64,000 nucleotides of DNA, from contig CAKOVS010000007.1 of NCBI GenBank assembly GCA_934122085.1, forward strand, positions 1 through 64,000, given 5' to 3'. Shown one piece after another: positions 43,840 to 56,279 of this stretch (the first letter of the stretch is position 1; every line of letters begins with the position of its first letter). This DNA is from an uncultured Clostridia bacterium (GTDB taxonomy: Bacteria > Bacillota > Clostridia > TANB77 > CAG-508). The position numbers were made by a program, and so were the translations under genes. Under the pieces are notes generated by a model. It saw only the letters and a program-made list of their open reading frames with translations. It was not told the DNA's origin and did not search any database.

Positions 43840-46800
43840 TTATTCAGCATCATCTTGTGTTTCAACTTGTTTATTTGCATCAATTTCTTCTGCAACTGTC
43901 TTCTCATCTTCGCCTTCAACTTTAATAGTAACATCTTGATATCTCTTCATACCAGTTCCAGCTGGGATTAACTTACCAATGATAACATTTTCTTTTAATC
44001 CTATTAAATCATCTTCCTTACCTTTAATTGCAGCTTCTGTTAATACTCTTGTTGTCTCTTGGAATGATGCAGCTGATAAGAAACTATCTGTTGCAAGTGA
44101 AGCTTTAGTAATACCAAGTAATGCTCTCTTTCCTGTTGCTGGACGTTTACCTTGTTCAACAACTTCTTTATTTTTATCTTCAAATTCATACATATCAACT
44201 AATGATCCTGGGAACATATCTGTATCTCCACCATCATCAACTCTAACCTTACGAAGCATCTGTCTTGCAATTACTTCAACGTGTTTATCATTAATATCAA
44301 CACCTTGGTTTCTATATGCTTTTTGAATTTCAGATATTACATATTCATAAACACCTTCTGGTCCTTTTATTGCTAAAATTTCAGCTGGGTTTATAGAACC
44401 TTCTATTAATGGATCTGCAGCTTTTACTTCATCTCCATCTTTTACTTTTAGTTTTGATCCAAATGGAATTGTATATGTTCTTGAATCATCTTTTGATGTA
44501 ACAATTACTTCTAATTTCTTCTTATTATCAGAAATTTTAACTGTACCATCAATTTCTGTTATTACAGCAACTCCCTTAGGTTTTCTAGCTTCAAAGATTT
44601 CCTCTACTCTTGGAAGACCTTGTGTGATATCTGCTACACCAGCAACACCACCAGAGTGAATTGTTCTCATGGTTAACTGTGTACCAGGTTCACCAATTGA
44701 TTGTGCAGCTATAATACCAACAGATTCACCAATTGATACTAAATCTCTTCTTGCCAATCCCATACCATAACATTTTTGACATACGCCATGTTTTCCTCTA
44801 CATGCAATTACTGAACGTACAACAACTTTTGTAATTCCAGCATCTACAATACGTTTTGCTATGTCTTTATTAATCATTGTATTTGTATCTACAATAACTT
44901 CATTTGTTTGTGGATCTAATATATCATTTAATGGATATCTTCCTTCTAGTCTTTCAGCTAATCCTTCAACTATTTGATTTCCATCTTTAATATCTTCAAT
45001 TGTTAATCCATCAACAGTTCCACAATCATGTTCTCTAACAATTATATCTTGTGATACATCAACTAGTCTTCTTGTTAAGTATCCAGAGTCAGCTGTTCTT
45101 AAAGCTGTATCTGAAAGTCCTTTACGAGCACCATGTGATGATATGAAATATTCCAATGCATCTAGACCTTCACGGAAACATGATTTGATTGGTATTTCAA
45201 CTGCTTTACCAGTTGTACTAGCCATAAGTCCACGCATACCTGCGATTTGTCTTAATTGGTTCATGTTACCACGGGCTCCAGATTTAACCATCATATATAT
45301 TGGGTTTAAGTCATCAAAGTTTTCTTCCATTGCCTTACTTACATCATTTGTTGCCTTTTCCCAAATATTAACAACTGATTGATATCTTTCATCATCTGTT
45401 ATTAAACCTCTTCTATATTGGTTTCTTACTTTTTCAACTTGTTTGTCTGCATCTGCTAAAATGTCTTTTTTAGAATCTGGTACTTTTACATCTGCTACTG
45501 AGAATGTAATACCTGCTAATGTTGAATATTTGAAACCTAATGCTTTGATATAATCTATAACTTCTGCTGATTCGATTAAACCATGTTTGTCAATTGTTCT
45601 TTCAATTATTGTTCCCATTGATTTTTTCATAACTGGGAAATTAATTTCATATTGGAATGGATCCTCTTTTCTGTCTATAAATCCTAAATCTTGTGGAATT
45701 CCTTGGTTAAATATAATTCTACCAACACTTGTTTCAACTTTCTTTGATTTCATTTCTCCATCAATTTCTTTTGTAATTCTTACAAAGATTTTCGCATGGA
45801 TTGATACTGCATTATTTTGTAATGCCATTATTGCTTCATCAGGATCTTTAAAGTATTTTCCTTCTCCTAATTCTCCATCTAATGTCATTGTTAAATAATA
45901 ACTTCCTAAAATCATGTCTAGTCTTGGTACTGCTACTGGCTTACCATCTTGTGGTTTTAATAAGTTGTTTGTAGCTAGCATTAAATATCTTGATTCTGCT
46001 TGTGCTTCTGGTGTTAATGGTAAATGTATAGCCATCTGGTCACCATCGAAGTCAGCATTGAATGCTTCACATACTAATGCATGTAATTTTATTGCTCTAC
46101 CTTCTACTAATACTGGTTCAAATGATTGAATACCTAATCTGTGTAGTGTTGGAGCTCTGTTTAACATTACTGGGTGATCTTTAATAACTTCTTCTAGAAT
46201 TCCCCATACTTCAGGGCTTAATCTTTCTACCATTCTTTTTGCACTTTTTATATTATGTGCTAAATGTCTTTCAACTAATTCTTTCATTACAAATGGTTTG
46301 AATAATTCAATTGCCATTTCTTTTGGTAGACCACATTGATATATTTTTAATTCTGGTCCTACTACGATTACTGAACGTCCTGAGTAGTCAACACGTTTTC
46401 CTAATAAGTTTTGACGGAATCTACCTTGTTTTCCTTTTAATAAATCTGATAAAGATTTTAATGGTCTGTTTCCAGCACCTGTAACAGGTCTTCCTCTTCT
46501 TGAGTTATCAATTAAAGCATCTACAGATTCTTGTAACATTCTCTTTTCATTTCTTACAATGATTTCAGGTGCTCCAAGTTCTAATAATCTCTTTAATCTG
46601 TTATTTCTGTTTATAACTCTTCTATATAAATCATTTAAGTCTGATGTTGCAAATCTACCACCATCTAATTGAACCATAGGTCTTAAATCTGGTGGAATTA
46701 CTGGTACAACATTCATTACCATCCATTCAGGTCTGTTTCCTGATTGTAAAAATGCTTCAACTGTGTCTAATCTCTTTATTAATTTTGCTTTTCTTTGTTC

Positions 46801-47406
46801 GCTAGCATTTTCAATTTCTTTTTCTATTTGAGCTGTTAATTTTGCTAAATCAATTTCTTCTAATAATTTTCTTATTGCTTCAGCACCCATTTCAGCTTTG
46901 AATGATTTTCTACCATATTTTTCTTCTGCTTCATGGTATTCTTTTTCAGTTAATATTTGGCATTTTTCTAGTCCAGATGTTCCTTTATCTGTTACTATAT
47001 ATGATGCAAAATAAATTACTTTTTCAAGATTTCTTGGTGAGATATCTAGCATTAATGCAATTCTACTTGGAATTCCTTTGAAATACCAAATATGTGCAAC
47101 TGGTGCTGCAAGTTCAATGTGTCCCATTCTTTCACGTCTTACTTTTGATTTTGTAACTTCTACACCACACTTATCACAAACAATCCCTTTATATCTTACT
47201 CTTTTATATTTACCACAATGACATTCCCAGTCTTTTGTTGGTCCAAATATTTTTTCACAAAATAGACCATCTTTTTCTGGTTTTAAAGTTCTATAATTTA
47301 TAGTCTCTGGTTTTTTTACTTCACCTTTTGACCATTCTCTTATTTTTTCGTCTGATGCAATTCCTATTTTAATTTTATTGAATATCTCTAATTCGTCTTC
47401 TTCCAT
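43840..47406 (-). CDS. rpoC: RNA polymerase subunit beta prime
   Basis: This is the catalytic subunit of RNA polymerase. The 1188 residues have the N-terminal zinc site ([23 protein letters not shown]), the Mg2+-binding [12 protein letters not shown], the second zinc site ([13 protein letters not shown]) and the trigger-loop region with [11 protein letters not shown]. The acidic C-terminus ([16 protein letters not shown]) is normal. It lies about 130 bases downstream of rpoB on the same transcript. Genes for L7/L12 and S12 do not flank the pair here. Confidence 0.98.
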   Translation of the reverse strand: MEEDELEIFNKIKIGIASDEKIREWSKGEVKKPETINYRTLKPEKDGLFCEKIFGPTKDWECHCGKYKRVRYKGIVCDKCGVEVTKSKVRRERMGHIELAAPVAHIWYFKGIPSRIALMLDISPRNLEKVIYFASYIVTDKGTSGLEKCQILTEKEYHEAEEKYGRKSFKAEMGAEAIRKLLEEIDLAKLTAQIEKEIENASEQRKAKLIKRLDTVEAFLQSGNRPEWMVMNVVPVIPPDLRPMVQLDGGRFATSDLNDLYRRVINRNNRLKRLLELGAPEIIVRNEKRMLQESVDALIDNSRRGRPVTGAGNRPLKSLSDLLKGKQGRFRQNLLGKRVDYSGRSVIVVGPELKIYQCGLPKEMAIELFKPFVMKELVERHLAHNIKSAKRMVERLSPEVWGILEEVIKDHPVMLNRAPTLHRLGIQSFEPVLVEGRAIKLHALVCEAFNADFDGDQMAIHLPLTPEAQAESRYLMLATNNLLKPQDGKPVAVPRLDMILGSYYLTMTLDGELGEGKYFKDPDEAIMALQNNAVSIHAKIFVRITKEIDGEMKSKKVETSVGRIIFNQGIPQDLGFIDRKEDPFQYEINFPVMKKSMGTIIERTIDKHGLIESAEVIDYIKALGFKYSTLAGITFSVADVKVPDSKKDILADADKQVEKVRNQYRRGLITDDERYQSVVNIWEKATNDVSKAMEENFDDLNPIYMMVKSGARGNMNQLRQIAGMRGLMASTTGKAVEIPIKSCFREGLDALEYFISSHGARKGLSDTALRTADSGYLTRRLVDVSQDIIVREHDCGTVDGLTIEDIKDGNQIVEGLAERLEGRYPLNDILDPQTNEVIVDTNTMINKDIAKRIVDAGITKVVVRSVIACRGKHGVCQKCYGMGLARRDLVSIGESVGIIAAQSIGEPGTQLTMRTIHSGGVAGVADITQGLPRVEEIFEARKPKGVAVITEIDGTVKISDNKKKLEVIVTSKDDSRTYTIPFGSKLKVKDGDEVKAADPLIEGSINPAEILAIKGPEGVYEYVISEIQKAYRNQGVDINDKHVEVIARQMLRKVRVDDGGDTDMFPGSLVDMYEFEDKNKEVVEQGKRPATGKRALLGITKASLATDSFLSAASFQETTRVLTEAAIKGKEDDLIGLKENVIIGKLIPAGTGMKRYQDVTIKVEGEDEKTVAEEIDANKQVETQDDAE

Positions 47407-47534
47407 CTCTATTAGATGTCCCCCTTCTCAAATTATTTGGGCATTTTAAAACAGCTCAAGAGGCTATCCCCTGCTCTTGCAAACTCTTCCGTCGCCTCTT
47501 TTGCTTTTCAAAATATTATTTAATTGTAGTTTTA

Positions 47535-50500
47535 TTATTCATTATCAAATCCGTCATTATCATAAATGCTGTCATCATCATCTAAATTATCATCATCAAA
47601 TAGTTCATCACTATCTTCTTCATCTTCATTATCTACCATTTCTTCTTCTTCGTATCCGTCTTCTAAATCTTCATGTATTAATACATCGTCTTCAGTTAAA
47701 GCTCTATCTTTTTCTACATCTTCATAATCAATTCCATCTTCGATGTGTTCTTTTAATTCTAATTCTTTATTATCTTCAGAGAATAATCTTACATCTAATC
47801 CTAATGCTTGTAATTCTTTTACAAGTACTTTAAAGCTTTCTGGAACTCCTGGTTCAGGAATATTTTCACCTTTAACAATTGCTTCATATGCTTTAACACG
47901 TCCTACAACATCATCTGATTTTATTGTTAAGATTTCTTGTAATGTGTATGCTGCACCATAAGCTTCTAGTGCCCAAACTTCCATCTCTCCAAAACGTTGT
48001 CCACCAAATTGAGCTTTACCTCCTAAAGGTTGTTGTGTTACTAATGAGTATGGTCCTGTTGAACGAGCATGTATTTTATCATCAACTAAGTGATGTAGTT
48101 TTAACATGTACATTACACCAACTGTAATTGGACTTGCAAATGGTTCTCCAGTTCTTCCATCATATAATGTTTGTTTTCCATCTGGTGATAATCCAGCATC
48201 TTGTAATAATTCTTCAATTTCTTTATCAGATGCACCATCAAATACTGGTGTTGATACTTTCCAGCCTAATGCTCTTGCTGCTGCTCCTAAGTGAACTTCA
48301 AGGATTTGTCCTAAGTTCATACGAGATGGTATACCTAATGGGTTTAATAAAATGTCTATTGGTGTTCCATCTGGTAAGAATGGCATATCTTCTTTTGGTA
48401 ATATTCTTGAAATAACACCTTTGTTACCATGACGTCCAGCCATTTTATCTCCAACTGATATTTTTCTCTTTGTAGCAATATAACATCTAATTACTTGATT
48501 TACTCCAGGTCCTAATTCTTCTGAATTGTCTCTTGTAAATATTTTTACATCAACAATTGTTCCAGCTTCACCATGTGGTACACGAAGTGATGTATCTCTT
48601 ACTTCTCTAGCTTTTTCTCCAAATATTGCACGAAGTAATCTTTCTTCTGCTGTTAAGTCTGTTTCTCCTTTTGGAGTAACTTTACCAACTAATATATCTC
48701 CAGGTCTTACTTCAGCACCTATTCTAATAATACCATTTTCATCAAGATCTTTTAATGCGTCATCTCCAACATTTGGTATATCTCTTGTTATTTCTTCTGG
48801 ACCTAATTTTGTATCACGACATTCACAATCATATTCTTCAATATGTATTGATGTAAATATGTCTTCTTGTACTAATCTTTCATTTAAAAGAATAGCATCC
48901 TCATAGTTGTAACCTTCCCATGTTGAGAATGCTACTAACATGTTTTTACCTAATGCCATTTCTCCGTCTTTGGTTGCTGGTCCATCTGCTAAAGCATCAC
49001 CTTTTTTAACTATTTCGCCTTTTCTAACTATTGGTCTTTGGTTGATACATGTTCCACCATTTGTTCTCTTGAATTTACGTAGTTTATGTACAACTGTTTT
49101 ACCATTATTATATTTCATTGTAATACTGTCACCAGTAACTTTTTCTACAACACCATCATCTTCAGCTAATATTAATATTCCTGAATCTTTTGCTGCTCTA
49201 TATTCAATACCTGTTGCTATAATTGGTGCTTCTGATGTCATTAATGGAACTGCTTGACGTTGCATGTTTGATCCCATTAAAGATCTCTTAGCATCATCAT
49301 TTTCCAAAAATGGAATCATTGCTGCTGCAATTGATACTAATTGTTTTGGTGATACATCAACATATTGTACTAATTCTTTATCAACTTCTATAATTTCATT
49401 TCTATGTCTTACACGAACACGCTTATTTATGAATTCATTGTTTTCATTCATTGGTTCAGATGCTTGTGCTATCATGTAATTATCTTCAACATCTGCACTC
49501 ATATATTCAACAATATCTGTTACTCTATGTGTTTCTGGATCTACTTTTCTATATGGTGTTTCAATAAATCCATATTCATTTATATTAGCAAATGATGATA
49601 ATGCTGAAATTAATCCAATGTTTGGTCCTTCTGGAGATTCAATTGGACATAATCTACCATAATGTGTATAGTGAATATCACGAACTTCGAACCCTGCTCT
49701 TTCTCTTGACAAACCACCAGGTCCTAATGCTGAAATTCTTCTTTTATGTGTTAATTCTGATAATGGGTTTGTTTGATCCATGAATTGTGATAATTGTGAA
49801 CTTCCAAAGAATTCTCTTATTGATGATGTTATTGGTTTTGTGTTTATTAATGATTGTGGTGTTATAACATCTAAGTCTTGAATTGTCATTCTTTCACGAA
49901 CAACTCTTTCAAGTCTTGCTAAACCAATTCTGAATTGATTTTGTAATAATTCTCCAACACATCTTATTCTACGATTTGCTAAGTGATCTATATCATCAGC
50001 TTTTCCATATCCATGATACATATTTAATAAATAGTTTATTGATGCTATCATGTCTTCTGTTGTTATATATTTTGGAATTAGTTCTTCTTCTCTTTGTTTT
50101 AATGTTTTAACTAATTCTTCTTCTGAAGTATTTTCCATTATATTTTTTAATACTTCATAATTTACATATTCTTTTATATGTAAGCTACTTAAGTCTACAT
50201 TTGGTAATACTGAATGAATATTTACTATTCCATTACCAATTATTCTTAATTTTTTATCTCCAAACTTAATATCTACTACATTTATACCTGCATTTTGAAT
50301 TGCTTCTGCTACTTCTGCTGAAATTACTTCTCCTGCTGTAACAAAAACTTCTCCTGTTTCTTTATCCATAATGTCTTCAAATGCAACTTGATTTTTTATT
50401 CTGTTTGCGATACTTAATTTTTGGTTAAATTTATATCTTCCTACTTTTGCTAAATCATATCTTCTATTGTCAAAGAATAATCCATTAAATAAGCTTTTTG

Positions 50501-51254
50501 CAGCTTCTACTGTTGGTAATTCTCCAGGTCTTAATTTTTTGTAAATTTCGATTAATGCTTCTTCACCTGTTTTTATTGGATCTTTTTGTATTGTTGTTTC
50601 TAGTAAAGCTTCATCTCCAAATAATGCTCTTATTTGATCATCTGATACTAATCCAATTGCTCTTAATAATGTTGTAATTGGAATTTTTCTTGTTCTATCA
50701 ACACGTACCCAGAATATATCATTTCCATCTGTTTCATATTCTAACCATGCACCTCTTAATGGCATAATTGTTGATGTATATGTTTTCTTTCCTGTTTTTG
50801 TATCAAATATTTCATCATAGTAACATCCTGGTGAACGTACTAACTGGCTAACTACAACTCTTTCTGCACCATTTATTATAAATGTTCCACTTTCTGTCAT
50901 TAATGGGAAATCACCTAAATAAATTTCTTGTTCTTTGATTTCACCTGATTCACGGTTTATTAATCTTACTTTTACATGTAATCTTGTAGAATATGTTGCA
51001 TCTCTTTCTTTTGCTTCTTCTTCTGTGTATTTTGTTTTTTCTTCCATGTAGTAGTCAAAAAATTCTAATACTAGATTTCCTGAATAATCTATGATTGGTG
51101 AAATGTCTTTTAATACTTCTCCTAATCCTTCTTCAATAAACCAGTCATAAGAATCTTTTTGAACTTTAATTAAGTTTGGCATTTCTATAAAATCGCCAAC
51201 TTTTGAGAAATCTTTACGGGTTGTTCTTCCGAATTTAACATCTTTGATTTCCAA
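47535..51254 (-). CDS. rpoB: RNA polymerase subunit beta
   Basis: The 1239 residues include the fork and rifampicin regions ([31 protein letters not shown]), and the Mg2+/nucleotide region with [13 protein letters not shown]. The C-terminal tail is exceptionally acidic (about 60 residues of Asp/Glu), a feature I also know from some Clostridia. I place the start at the TTG at 51254, eight bases past AAGGAG; the GTG at 51263 lies on that site. A consensus promoter lies 350 bases upstream, so rpoBC is transcribed separately from the ribosomal protein genes. Confidence 0.97.
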   Translation of the reverse strand: MEIKDVKFGRTTRKDFSKVGDFIEMPNLIKVQKDSYDWFIEEGLGEVLKDISPIIDYSGNLVLEFFDYYMEEKTKYTEEEAKERDATYSTRLHVKVRLINRESGEIKEQEIYLGDFPLMTESGTFIINGAERVVVSQLVRSPGCYYDEIFDTKTGKKTYTSTIMPLRGAWLEYETDGNDIFWVRVDRTRKIPITTLLRAIGLVSDDQIRALFGDEALLETTIQKDPIKTGEEALIEIYKKLRPGELPTVEAAKSLFNGLFFDNRRYDLAKVGRYKFNQKLSIANRIKNQVAFEDIMDKETGEVFVTAGEVISAEVAEAIQNAGINVVDIKFGDKKLRIIGNGIVNIHSVLPNVDLSSLHIKEYVNYEVLKNIMENTSEEELVKTLKQREEELIPKYITTEDMIASINYLLNMYHGYGKADDIDHLANRRIRCVGELLQNQFRIGLARLERVVRERMTIQDLDVITPQSLINTKPITSSIREFFGSSQLSQFMDQTNPLSELTHKRRISALGPGGLSRERAGFEVRDIHYTHYGRLCPIESPEGPNIGLISALSSFANINEYGFIETPYRKVDPETHRVTDIVEYMSADVEDNYMIAQASEPMNENNEFINKRVRVRHRNEIIEVDKELVQYVDVSPKQLVSIAAAMIPFLENDDAKRSLMGSNMQRQAVPLMTSEAPIIATGIEYRAAKDSGILILAEDDGVVEKVTGDSITMKYNNGKTVVHKLRKFKRTNGGTCINQRPIVRKGEIVKKGDALADGPATKDGEMALGKNMLVAFSTWEGYNYEDAILLNERLVQEDIFTSIHIEEYDCECRDTKLGPEEITRDIPNVGDDALKDLDENGIIRIGAEVRPGDILVGKVTPKGETDLTAEERLLRAIFGEKAREVRDTSLRVPHGEAGTIVDVKIFTRDNSEELGPGVNQVIRCYIATKRKISVGDKMAGRHGNKGVISRILPKEDMPFLPDGTPIDILLNPLGIPSRMNLGQILEVHLGAAARALGWKVSTPVFDGASDKEIEELLQDAGLSPDGKQTLYDGRTGEPFASPITVGVMYMLKLHHLVDDKIHARSTGPYSLVTQQPLGGKAQFGGQRFGEMEVWALEAYGAAYTLQEILTIKSDDVVGRVKAYEAIVKGENIPEPGVPESFKVLVKELQALGLDVRLFSEDNKELELKEHIEDGIDYEDVEKDRALTEDDVLIHEDLEDGYEEEEMVDNEDEEDSDELFDDDNLDDDDSIYDNDGFDNE

Positions 51255-51607
51255 AAAAATCACTCCTTATAAAATATTAAGCAGCTTTTGTTTCGCTCGA
51301 AATTCTGCCAATTAAAAATAAATAAGAAATTATCGTTTTATATAATAGGAAAGTTTTGAAACTTTCCTATTTATATAAAAAATGCCATATTTAAGTAATG
51401 GCTTGGCTAGTTTTCTTACGAGAAAATATTTAATTAGAAAAATCCCTTCTTAAAATATAGTTTTGTAAAGTTTTGATTATTGTCTGCTCTACAATTTTCT
51501 CCCTTTATTTCTACTTATATTTAATTCTTATTTTTCTAAATTTTATCATTTTGAATTAACTCTGATAATTCCTAAGAATTACCAATTTGCAAATTTATAC
51601 GCATATT
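51255..51607 (-). promoter_or_regulatory. long rpoB leader with hairpins
   Basis: The leader holds two hairpins. The first (51377-51402) has a weak 5-bp stem GCCAT/ATGGC followed on the minus strand by six T, which is attenuator-like. The second (51344-51371) is a 13-base inverted repeat (AATAGGAAAGTTT) right after it. Leader-based control of rpoBC is plausible but not shown by sequence. The rest of 51255-51841 contains only the two promoters. Confidence 0.35.
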
Positions 51608-51637
51608 ATTATATCATATTACAAAAGTTGTTGTCAA
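51608..51637 (-). promoter_or_regulatory. sigma-A promoter of rpoBC
   Basis: On the minus strand TTGACA (51632-51637), an 18-base spacer and TATAAT (51608-51613). Confidence 0.85.
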
Positions 51638-51703
51638 TGCTTTTAAGCTTATTTTCTAACTTTTTATTTTATTATTTTGCTTTGTTTATATTTACATAAT
51701 ATA

Positions 51704-51732
51704 TTGACTTTGCTTGATTTTTATATTATAAT
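51704..51732 (+). promoter_or_regulatory. sigma-A promoter of the orphan gene at 51842
   Basis: TTGACT (51704-51709), a 17-base spacer and TATAAT (51727-51732). Confidence 0.8.
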
Positions 51733-51841
51733 TATTTTATGCACATTGAAATGCTAATATATGAAATTGGGAGGGTTTTTATGTAATCTTTATTTTCTAC
51801 TCACCTTAAAAGTATTTTAATTTTAAATTTGGAGGAAAAAT

Positions 51842-52990
51842 ATGTTTGACTATACTTACAACTTTGAATTAAGCAAGGAAAATCTAGCATCCTTAGAAAT
51901 CGCAGTAAATCCCGATAATTATTGTTCTCCACTTCTCAAAACTAGTATTGCAGAAACTCAAAAGCAGCTAACAGAAGATTCGAACTTTAAAAATAAGTTC
52001 TATAGTCTTTGCTTCTGCTCTATTATTTCACAAATGTGGAGTGCGAAGGCAACCAAGTTTATAGGAAAGAGTAATTTGATTTACAATTCAGCACTTAATT
52101 GCTATGAATTTGCCGTTACTCATAAAATTATTGGTGAAACTCTTTCTATTACAAAATCCAATATGTTTGGTACATTAAGTTCCAAACGGAAATGTGTTGG
52201 ATTTCTGTATATAAAAATAAGTGTTATTGTCACTGGCAATATAGTAATTTTAAAATCCAGGCATTACAAATCTATTGCACAGCAACATCCTGTTTCATTC
52301 AAGGTTTGCCCTGATTATGAATATAGTTTAACTCCTTTTATTGTAAAAGATGGGAACATGTCTATGTGTGAGTCTTTTGAAAAAAAGCTTGCAAATGCTT
52401 TTTACAAAACACTTTCGCAAATTGCTGATTCTTTTGCAAACATCGAAATTTTTAACGGAGATGTTTTAGATTGTTTAAATTTTCAAAATCCCAACAATTC
52501 TTATTCAGCTAACGATTGCCAAGTCATTGAAGCTGTCTACTATATGGCTTGTAAGTTTTTCCCATTGTTTGCTTCTGTTGATTCTCAACAGCAAATTGAA
52601 ATGTTAAAAACTGCAAGTGAAGAAACTCAATTCGAGGTGACAATTGCCAGAAAATATAAAGCAAATTTTCAAGTATCTGTTTTTGCAAAAAATCTATACT
52701 TTGAAATTATGAAAAAAAGATTAGATGGTATTGCAATTTTTAGCAAAATTTCGAAGACTCTGACTATGCAAAAATGGAATACTTCTCCTTCTTGTCTTCT
52801 GTATACAGAGAAAGATTTTGAAGAATTCGATTATTCTAATTGCAATCCTGAAGAACTTATTTGGGTAAGATATGATAGTTCTAATTATAATGTCCAGGAA
52901 CTCTATTCCAAACTAGTTCCCACAATTAGTGTAGTAAATGCTTTAAAAATCAACTGCTTTATTGATGAAATCAATTTAGCTGATTCCTAA
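51842..52990 (+). CDS. large orphan protein, unknown function
   Basis: I do not recognise this 382-residue protein. It begins MFDYTYNFELSKENLASLEI, is soluble with mixed helices and strands, and has scattered cysteines. No nucleotide-binding, protease or membrane motif can be seen. The ATG at 51842 has GGAGG at good spacing. It is a single-gene unit with its own consensus promoter and GC-rich terminator between rpoB and glmS. Its codon use is more balanced than the AT-only style nearby. Together with the units at 2282, 36953, 43321 and 57904 it looks acquired. Confidence 0.75.
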   Translation: MFDYTYNFELSKENLASLEIAVNPDNYCSPLLKTSIAETQKQLTEDSNFKNKFYSLCFCSIISQMWSAKATKFIGKSNLIYNSALNCYEFAVTHKIIGETLSITKSNMFGTLSSKRKCVGFLYIKISVIVTGNIVILKSRHYKSIAQQHPVSFKVCPDYEYSLTPFIVKDGNMSMCESFEKKLANAFYKTLSQIADSFANIEIFNGDVLDCLNFQNPNNSYSANDCQVIEAVYYMACKFFPLFASVDSQQQIEMLKTASEETQFEVTIARKYKANFQVSVFAKNLYFEIMKKRLDGIAIFSKISKTLTMQKWNTSPSCLLYTEKDFEEFDYSNCNPEELIWVRYDSSNYNVQELYSKLVPTISVVNALKINCFIDEINLADS

Positions 52991-53005
52991 ATTTCATAAA
53001 GCAAT

Positions 53006-53045
53006 ATGCAGGTGATTAATACCACCTGCATTTCTTTTTTTTTTC
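53006..53045 (+). terminator. terminator of the orphan gene
   Basis: A 9-bp GC-rich stem (53006-53014 with 53023-53031) and an 8-base loop are followed by a long T tract. Confidence 0.85.
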
Positions 53046-53130
53046 AAAGTACTTGCACAAATATTTAATATATTATAATATAATACAGAAATTGAAATAT
53101 AAAAAATCTATAATGAAAGGAGTTATTTAT

Positions 53131-53258
53131 TAAGCGCCAGAACACTATTGTGTTGACGAGGTCTAGAGTTTATCGAATTTTCGGCGGATGCTCTAGTGGC
53201 TTAACTTAAGCCAGAGTATTATAACAAAAAACAATGTAATGTTGTAACAGAAATTAAT
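53131..53258 (+). ncRNA. glmS ribozyme
   Basis: This glucosamine-6-phosphate-activated self-cleaving ribozyme lies in the 5' leader of glmS. The hallmark core is present in order: AGCGCCAGAAC at the cleavage site, then GTTGACGAGG, then GTTTATCGAATTTTCGGCGG and ATGC with flanking pairing (CTAGAG with CTCTAG), then a P4-like hairpin around ACAATGTAATGTTGT. Cleavage is expected just before the G of GCGCC. Cleavage lowers glmS mRNA when GlcN6P is high. Confidence 0.95.
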
Positions 53259-53339
53259 ACATAAGTATATTTCAATTCCGCATATAGGGAATTTTTGCGT
53301 TCAAAAACCCTATTAAACTATTTTAAGGAGGATTCACAA

Positions 53340-55181
53340 ATGTGTGGAATTATTGGATATATAGGACATCAAAAAGCTAGTCCTATCTTAATTAATGGTC
53401 TTTTAAGACTTGAATACAGAGGTTATGACTCTGCTGGAATATCAACTATAGAGAAAAATGGTCTTTCTGTTATGAAAGATAAAGGAAGAGTTAAAAATTT
53501 ATATAATTTAAATGGAATTGATTCTCTTGAAGGAACAATTGGAATTGCTCATACAAGATGGGCAACACACGGAAAGCCTTCAAAAGAAAATGCACATCCT
53601 CATTTAGATAATAGTAACAGTTTTGCTGTTGTTCATAATGGGATTATTGAAAATTATAATGATTTAAAAAAATTATTATTAGATAATGGTTATACATTTC
53701 ATTCTCAAACAGACACAGAAATTATACCAAATCTTATACATTATTATTATTCAAAAGATAAGAAAAATGATGATAAAAAAGTTTTACGTGCTGTTCAAAA
53801 AGCTTGTAAATCATTAAAAGGAAGTTATGCACTTCAAATCATATCTAAATATATGCCAGATAATATGATTGTTATTAGAAAAGACAGTCCTCTTGTTATA
53901 GGAAAAGGTGATGGAGAAAATTATATCTCTTCTGATATTCCTGCAATTCTATCATTTACAAAAGATTTTTATCTTTTAAATGATAATGAATTCGCTCTTC
54001 TTTCAAGAAACAATGTAGAATTTTATGATATTGATTTAAATAAAATAGATAAAAAATTAACAAGCATAGAATGGAATGCTAGTGCTGCAGATAAAAATGG
54101 TTTTGATGATTATATGTTAAAAGAAATATTTGAACAACCAACAGCAATAAGAGAAACTATTGGTTCACGTTTACCAGAAAATGAGCCTTGTAATTTTGAT
54201 GATTTAAAATTTACCAAAGAATTTTTATCAAAAATAAATAAAATATATATAGTAGCTTGTGGAACTGCAATGCATGCTGGACTTTCTGGAAAAATTGCAA
54301 TTGAAAACTTATGCAATATCCCAGTTACTGTTGATATAGCTTCAGAATTTAGATATAGAAATCCAATTATTGATAAAAATACTTTATGTATTTATATCTC
54401 TCAATCTGGTGAAACTGCTGATACTATTGCTGCATTAAAACTTGCAAAATCAAAAGGAGCTACAACACTTGCTATATCAAATGTTATTGGAAGTTCTATT
54501 ACAAGAGAAGCTGATTACTCTATTTATACACATGCTGGACCAGAAATTGCTGTTGCTTCAACAAAAGCTTATACTTCTCAAGTTATGTTACTTATAATTT
54601 TAGCAATTTATTTTGCAGAAATATTAGGAACTACTACATCTTCAGAATTAACAAAATTAAAAAAAGATATCTTTACTCTTCCAGATAAAATTGAAGAAGC
54701 ATTAAGATCTTCTGAAGAAATTAAAAATTATGCAAAAAATATTTATCAAGAAAAAGATGTTTTCTTCTTAGGTAGAGGTGTTGATTATAACACTGCTCTT
54801 GAGGCTTCTTTAAAGTTAAAAGAAATTTCTTATATACATTCAGAAGCATATCCTGCTGGTGAATTAAAACATGGACCTATTGCATTAATTGAAAATGGAA
54901 TATCTGTTATAAGTATTATTACAAATAAGAATTTAGTTGAAAAAACTATTAGTAATATTCAAGAAGTTATTACTCGTGGTGCAAAAACATTAGTCATTAC
55001 AAATCAAGAATTACCAAGTAATAATATAGACAAAATTGTTAAAATTCCTGATACAAATATTTTACTTTCACCTATTGTTGCAATTGTTCCATTACAATTA
55101 CTTTCTTATTATATTTCTAAAGAAAAAGGATTAGATGTTGATAAGCCAAGGAACCTTGCAAAATCAGTAACTGTTGAATAA
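53340..55181 (+). CDS. glmS: glutamine--fructose-6-phosphate aminotransferase
   Basis: GlmS makes glucosamine-6-phosphate from fructose-6-phosphate and glutamine, the first step towards UDP-GlcNAc. I start at the ATG at 53340, with AAGGAGG upstream, so the catalytic Cys is residue 2 (MCGIIGYIG), as needed. The 613 residues include the glutaminase domain (GYDSAGIS, HNGIIENY) and two SIS sugar-isomerase domains (SQSGETADT; C-terminal DKPRNLAKSVTVE). The ribozyme upstream controls it. It has a terminator shared with the converging M23 gene. Confidence 0.98.
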   Translation: MCGIIGYIGHQKASPILINGLLRLEYRGYDSAGISTIEKNGLSVMKDKGRVKNLYNLNGIDSLEGTIGIAHTRWATHGKPSKENAHPHLDNSNSFAVVHNGIIENYNDLKKLLLDNGYTFHSQTDTEIIPNLIHYYYSKDKKNDDKKVLRAVQKACKSLKGSYALQIISKYMPDNMIVIRKDSPLVIGKGDGENYISSDIPAILSFTKDFYLLNDNEFALLSRNNVEFYDIDLNKIDKKLTSIEWNASAADKNGFDDYMLKEIFEQPTAIRETIGSRLPENEPCNFDDLKFTKEFLSKINKIYIVACGTAMHAGLSGKIAIENLCNIPVTVDIASEFRYRNPIIDKNTLCIYISQSGETADTIAALKLAKSKGATTLAISNVIGSSITREADYSIYTHAGPEIAVASTKAYTSQVMLLIILAIYFAEILGTTTSSELTKLKKDIFTLPDKIEEALRSSEEIKNYAKNIYQEKDVFFLGRGVDYNTALEASLKLKEISYIHSEAYPAGELKHGPIALIENGISVISIITNKNLVEKTISNIQEVITRGAKTLVITNQELPSNNIDKIVKIPDTNILLSPIVAIVPLQLLSYYISKEKGLDVDKPRNLAKSVTVE

Positions 55182-55200
55182 TTAATGACTTTTTATTACA

Positions 55201-55241
55201 AAAAATGAACTATTAAGCAAATTACTTAATAGTTCATTTTT
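55201..55241. terminator. bidirectional terminator between glmS and the M23 peptidase gene
   Basis: A perfect 17-bp stem (55201-55217 with 55225-55241) with a 7-base loop and flanking A and T runs. Confidence 0.85.
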
Positions 55242-56162
55242 TTAATTATATAAATATTTTTGTGGATTAATTGCAACTCCATTTAACCTTATTTCTAAGT
55301 GTAAGTGTGGTCCTGTTGTATTTCCTGTCATTCCAACTTCTGCAATTATATCTCCTGATGATATTTTTTGACCAACTTTGGCATACAACTTATTACAATG
55401 TGCATACCATGTTTCTACACCATTTCCATGATCTATTTTTATAAGATTTCCATAAGATCCATTATATTGTGCAAAAACAACTGTACCATCTGCAACAGCT
55501 TTTATTTTCGTCCCAAATGCACATGCTATATCTGTTCCTGTATGAGCACCTGATCTTATTCTACTTACATTTCCAAATCTTGAACTTACATATCCATTAA
55601 CAGGAAGTGAAGCTAATAATACCCCATTTATTGATGGTAATTTCGTTTTTTCATCTTCTTCTATTAATATATCTACTTTTTGTTCCACTTCTTGTTTTGC
55701 AACTTCTACTGATTGTATTCCTATTTCATTAATATTTTCTGTATAATTTGTTGTTACTGCTAAATCTAATTGAATTGTGTCATCTTTATGCTCTTCTTTT
55801 ATTTGTTCAACAGCTTCTTCAGCTTCTTCTATATTATCAACATAAGTTATTGTTTCATCATTCAAAATTACAGCATAATATTTATACATTACTTTTGCAT
55901 CATCTTTTAATGCTAACATTATTTCATCTTCATTTGTTGTTAAACTTTTTTCTACTAATTTTAATTCATATTTTGGCATATTATCTAATGTAACAAAATC
56001 TATATTTTCTCCATCCATATCAATTATTTCTGATTGAATTCTATTTTGTAATTCTGTTGCATTACTTACATATCCTATTTGTTCTCCACACAAACTTACT
56101 ACATATGTTGGCTTATACTTAAATAAAATAATCGCTATTATTAAGCCTAATCCTAACGCCAT
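55242..56162 (-). CDS. membrane-anchored M23 family metallopeptidase
   Basis: This LytM/M23 peptidase cuts or senses peptidoglycan cross-links, or is an enzyme of spore-wall processing such as SpoIIQ. A membrane helix (MALGLGLIIAIILF) opens the chain. A helical/strand region (about 30-175) precedes the M23 domain (about 200-306), which has GAHTGTDIA and HLHLE zinc ligands and AVADGTVVFAQYN, so it is likely active. The coding region probably starts earlier: in-frame codons with no stop run to an ATT at about 56224, six or seven bases past GGAG. The ATG at 56162 has no ribosome site. Confidence 0.88.
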   Translation of the reverse strand: MALGLGLIIAIILFKYKPTYVVSLCGEQIGYVSNATELQNRIQSEIIDMDGENIDFVTLDNMPKYELKLVEKSLTTNEDEIMLALKDDAKVMYKYYAVILNDETITYVDNIEEAEEAVEQIKEEHKDDTIQLDLAVTTNYTENINEIGIQSVEVAKQEVEQKVDILIEEDEKTKLPSINGVLLASLPVNGYVSSRFGNVSRIRSGAHTGTDIACAFGTKIKAVADGTVVFAQYNGSYGNLIKIDHGNGVETWYAHCNKLYAKVGQKISSGDIIAEVGMTGNTTGPHLHLEIRLNGVAINPQKYLYN

Positions 56163-56279
56163 TATTGTAAAAAACTTACAGCTTTCTTTCGTATAGTATT
56201 TTAGCTTTTTCTTAAAAATAATTTATCCTCTCCTTTTTATTGCTTATCTTATAAGCTGAATTTTTAGCGACCAAAGTCT

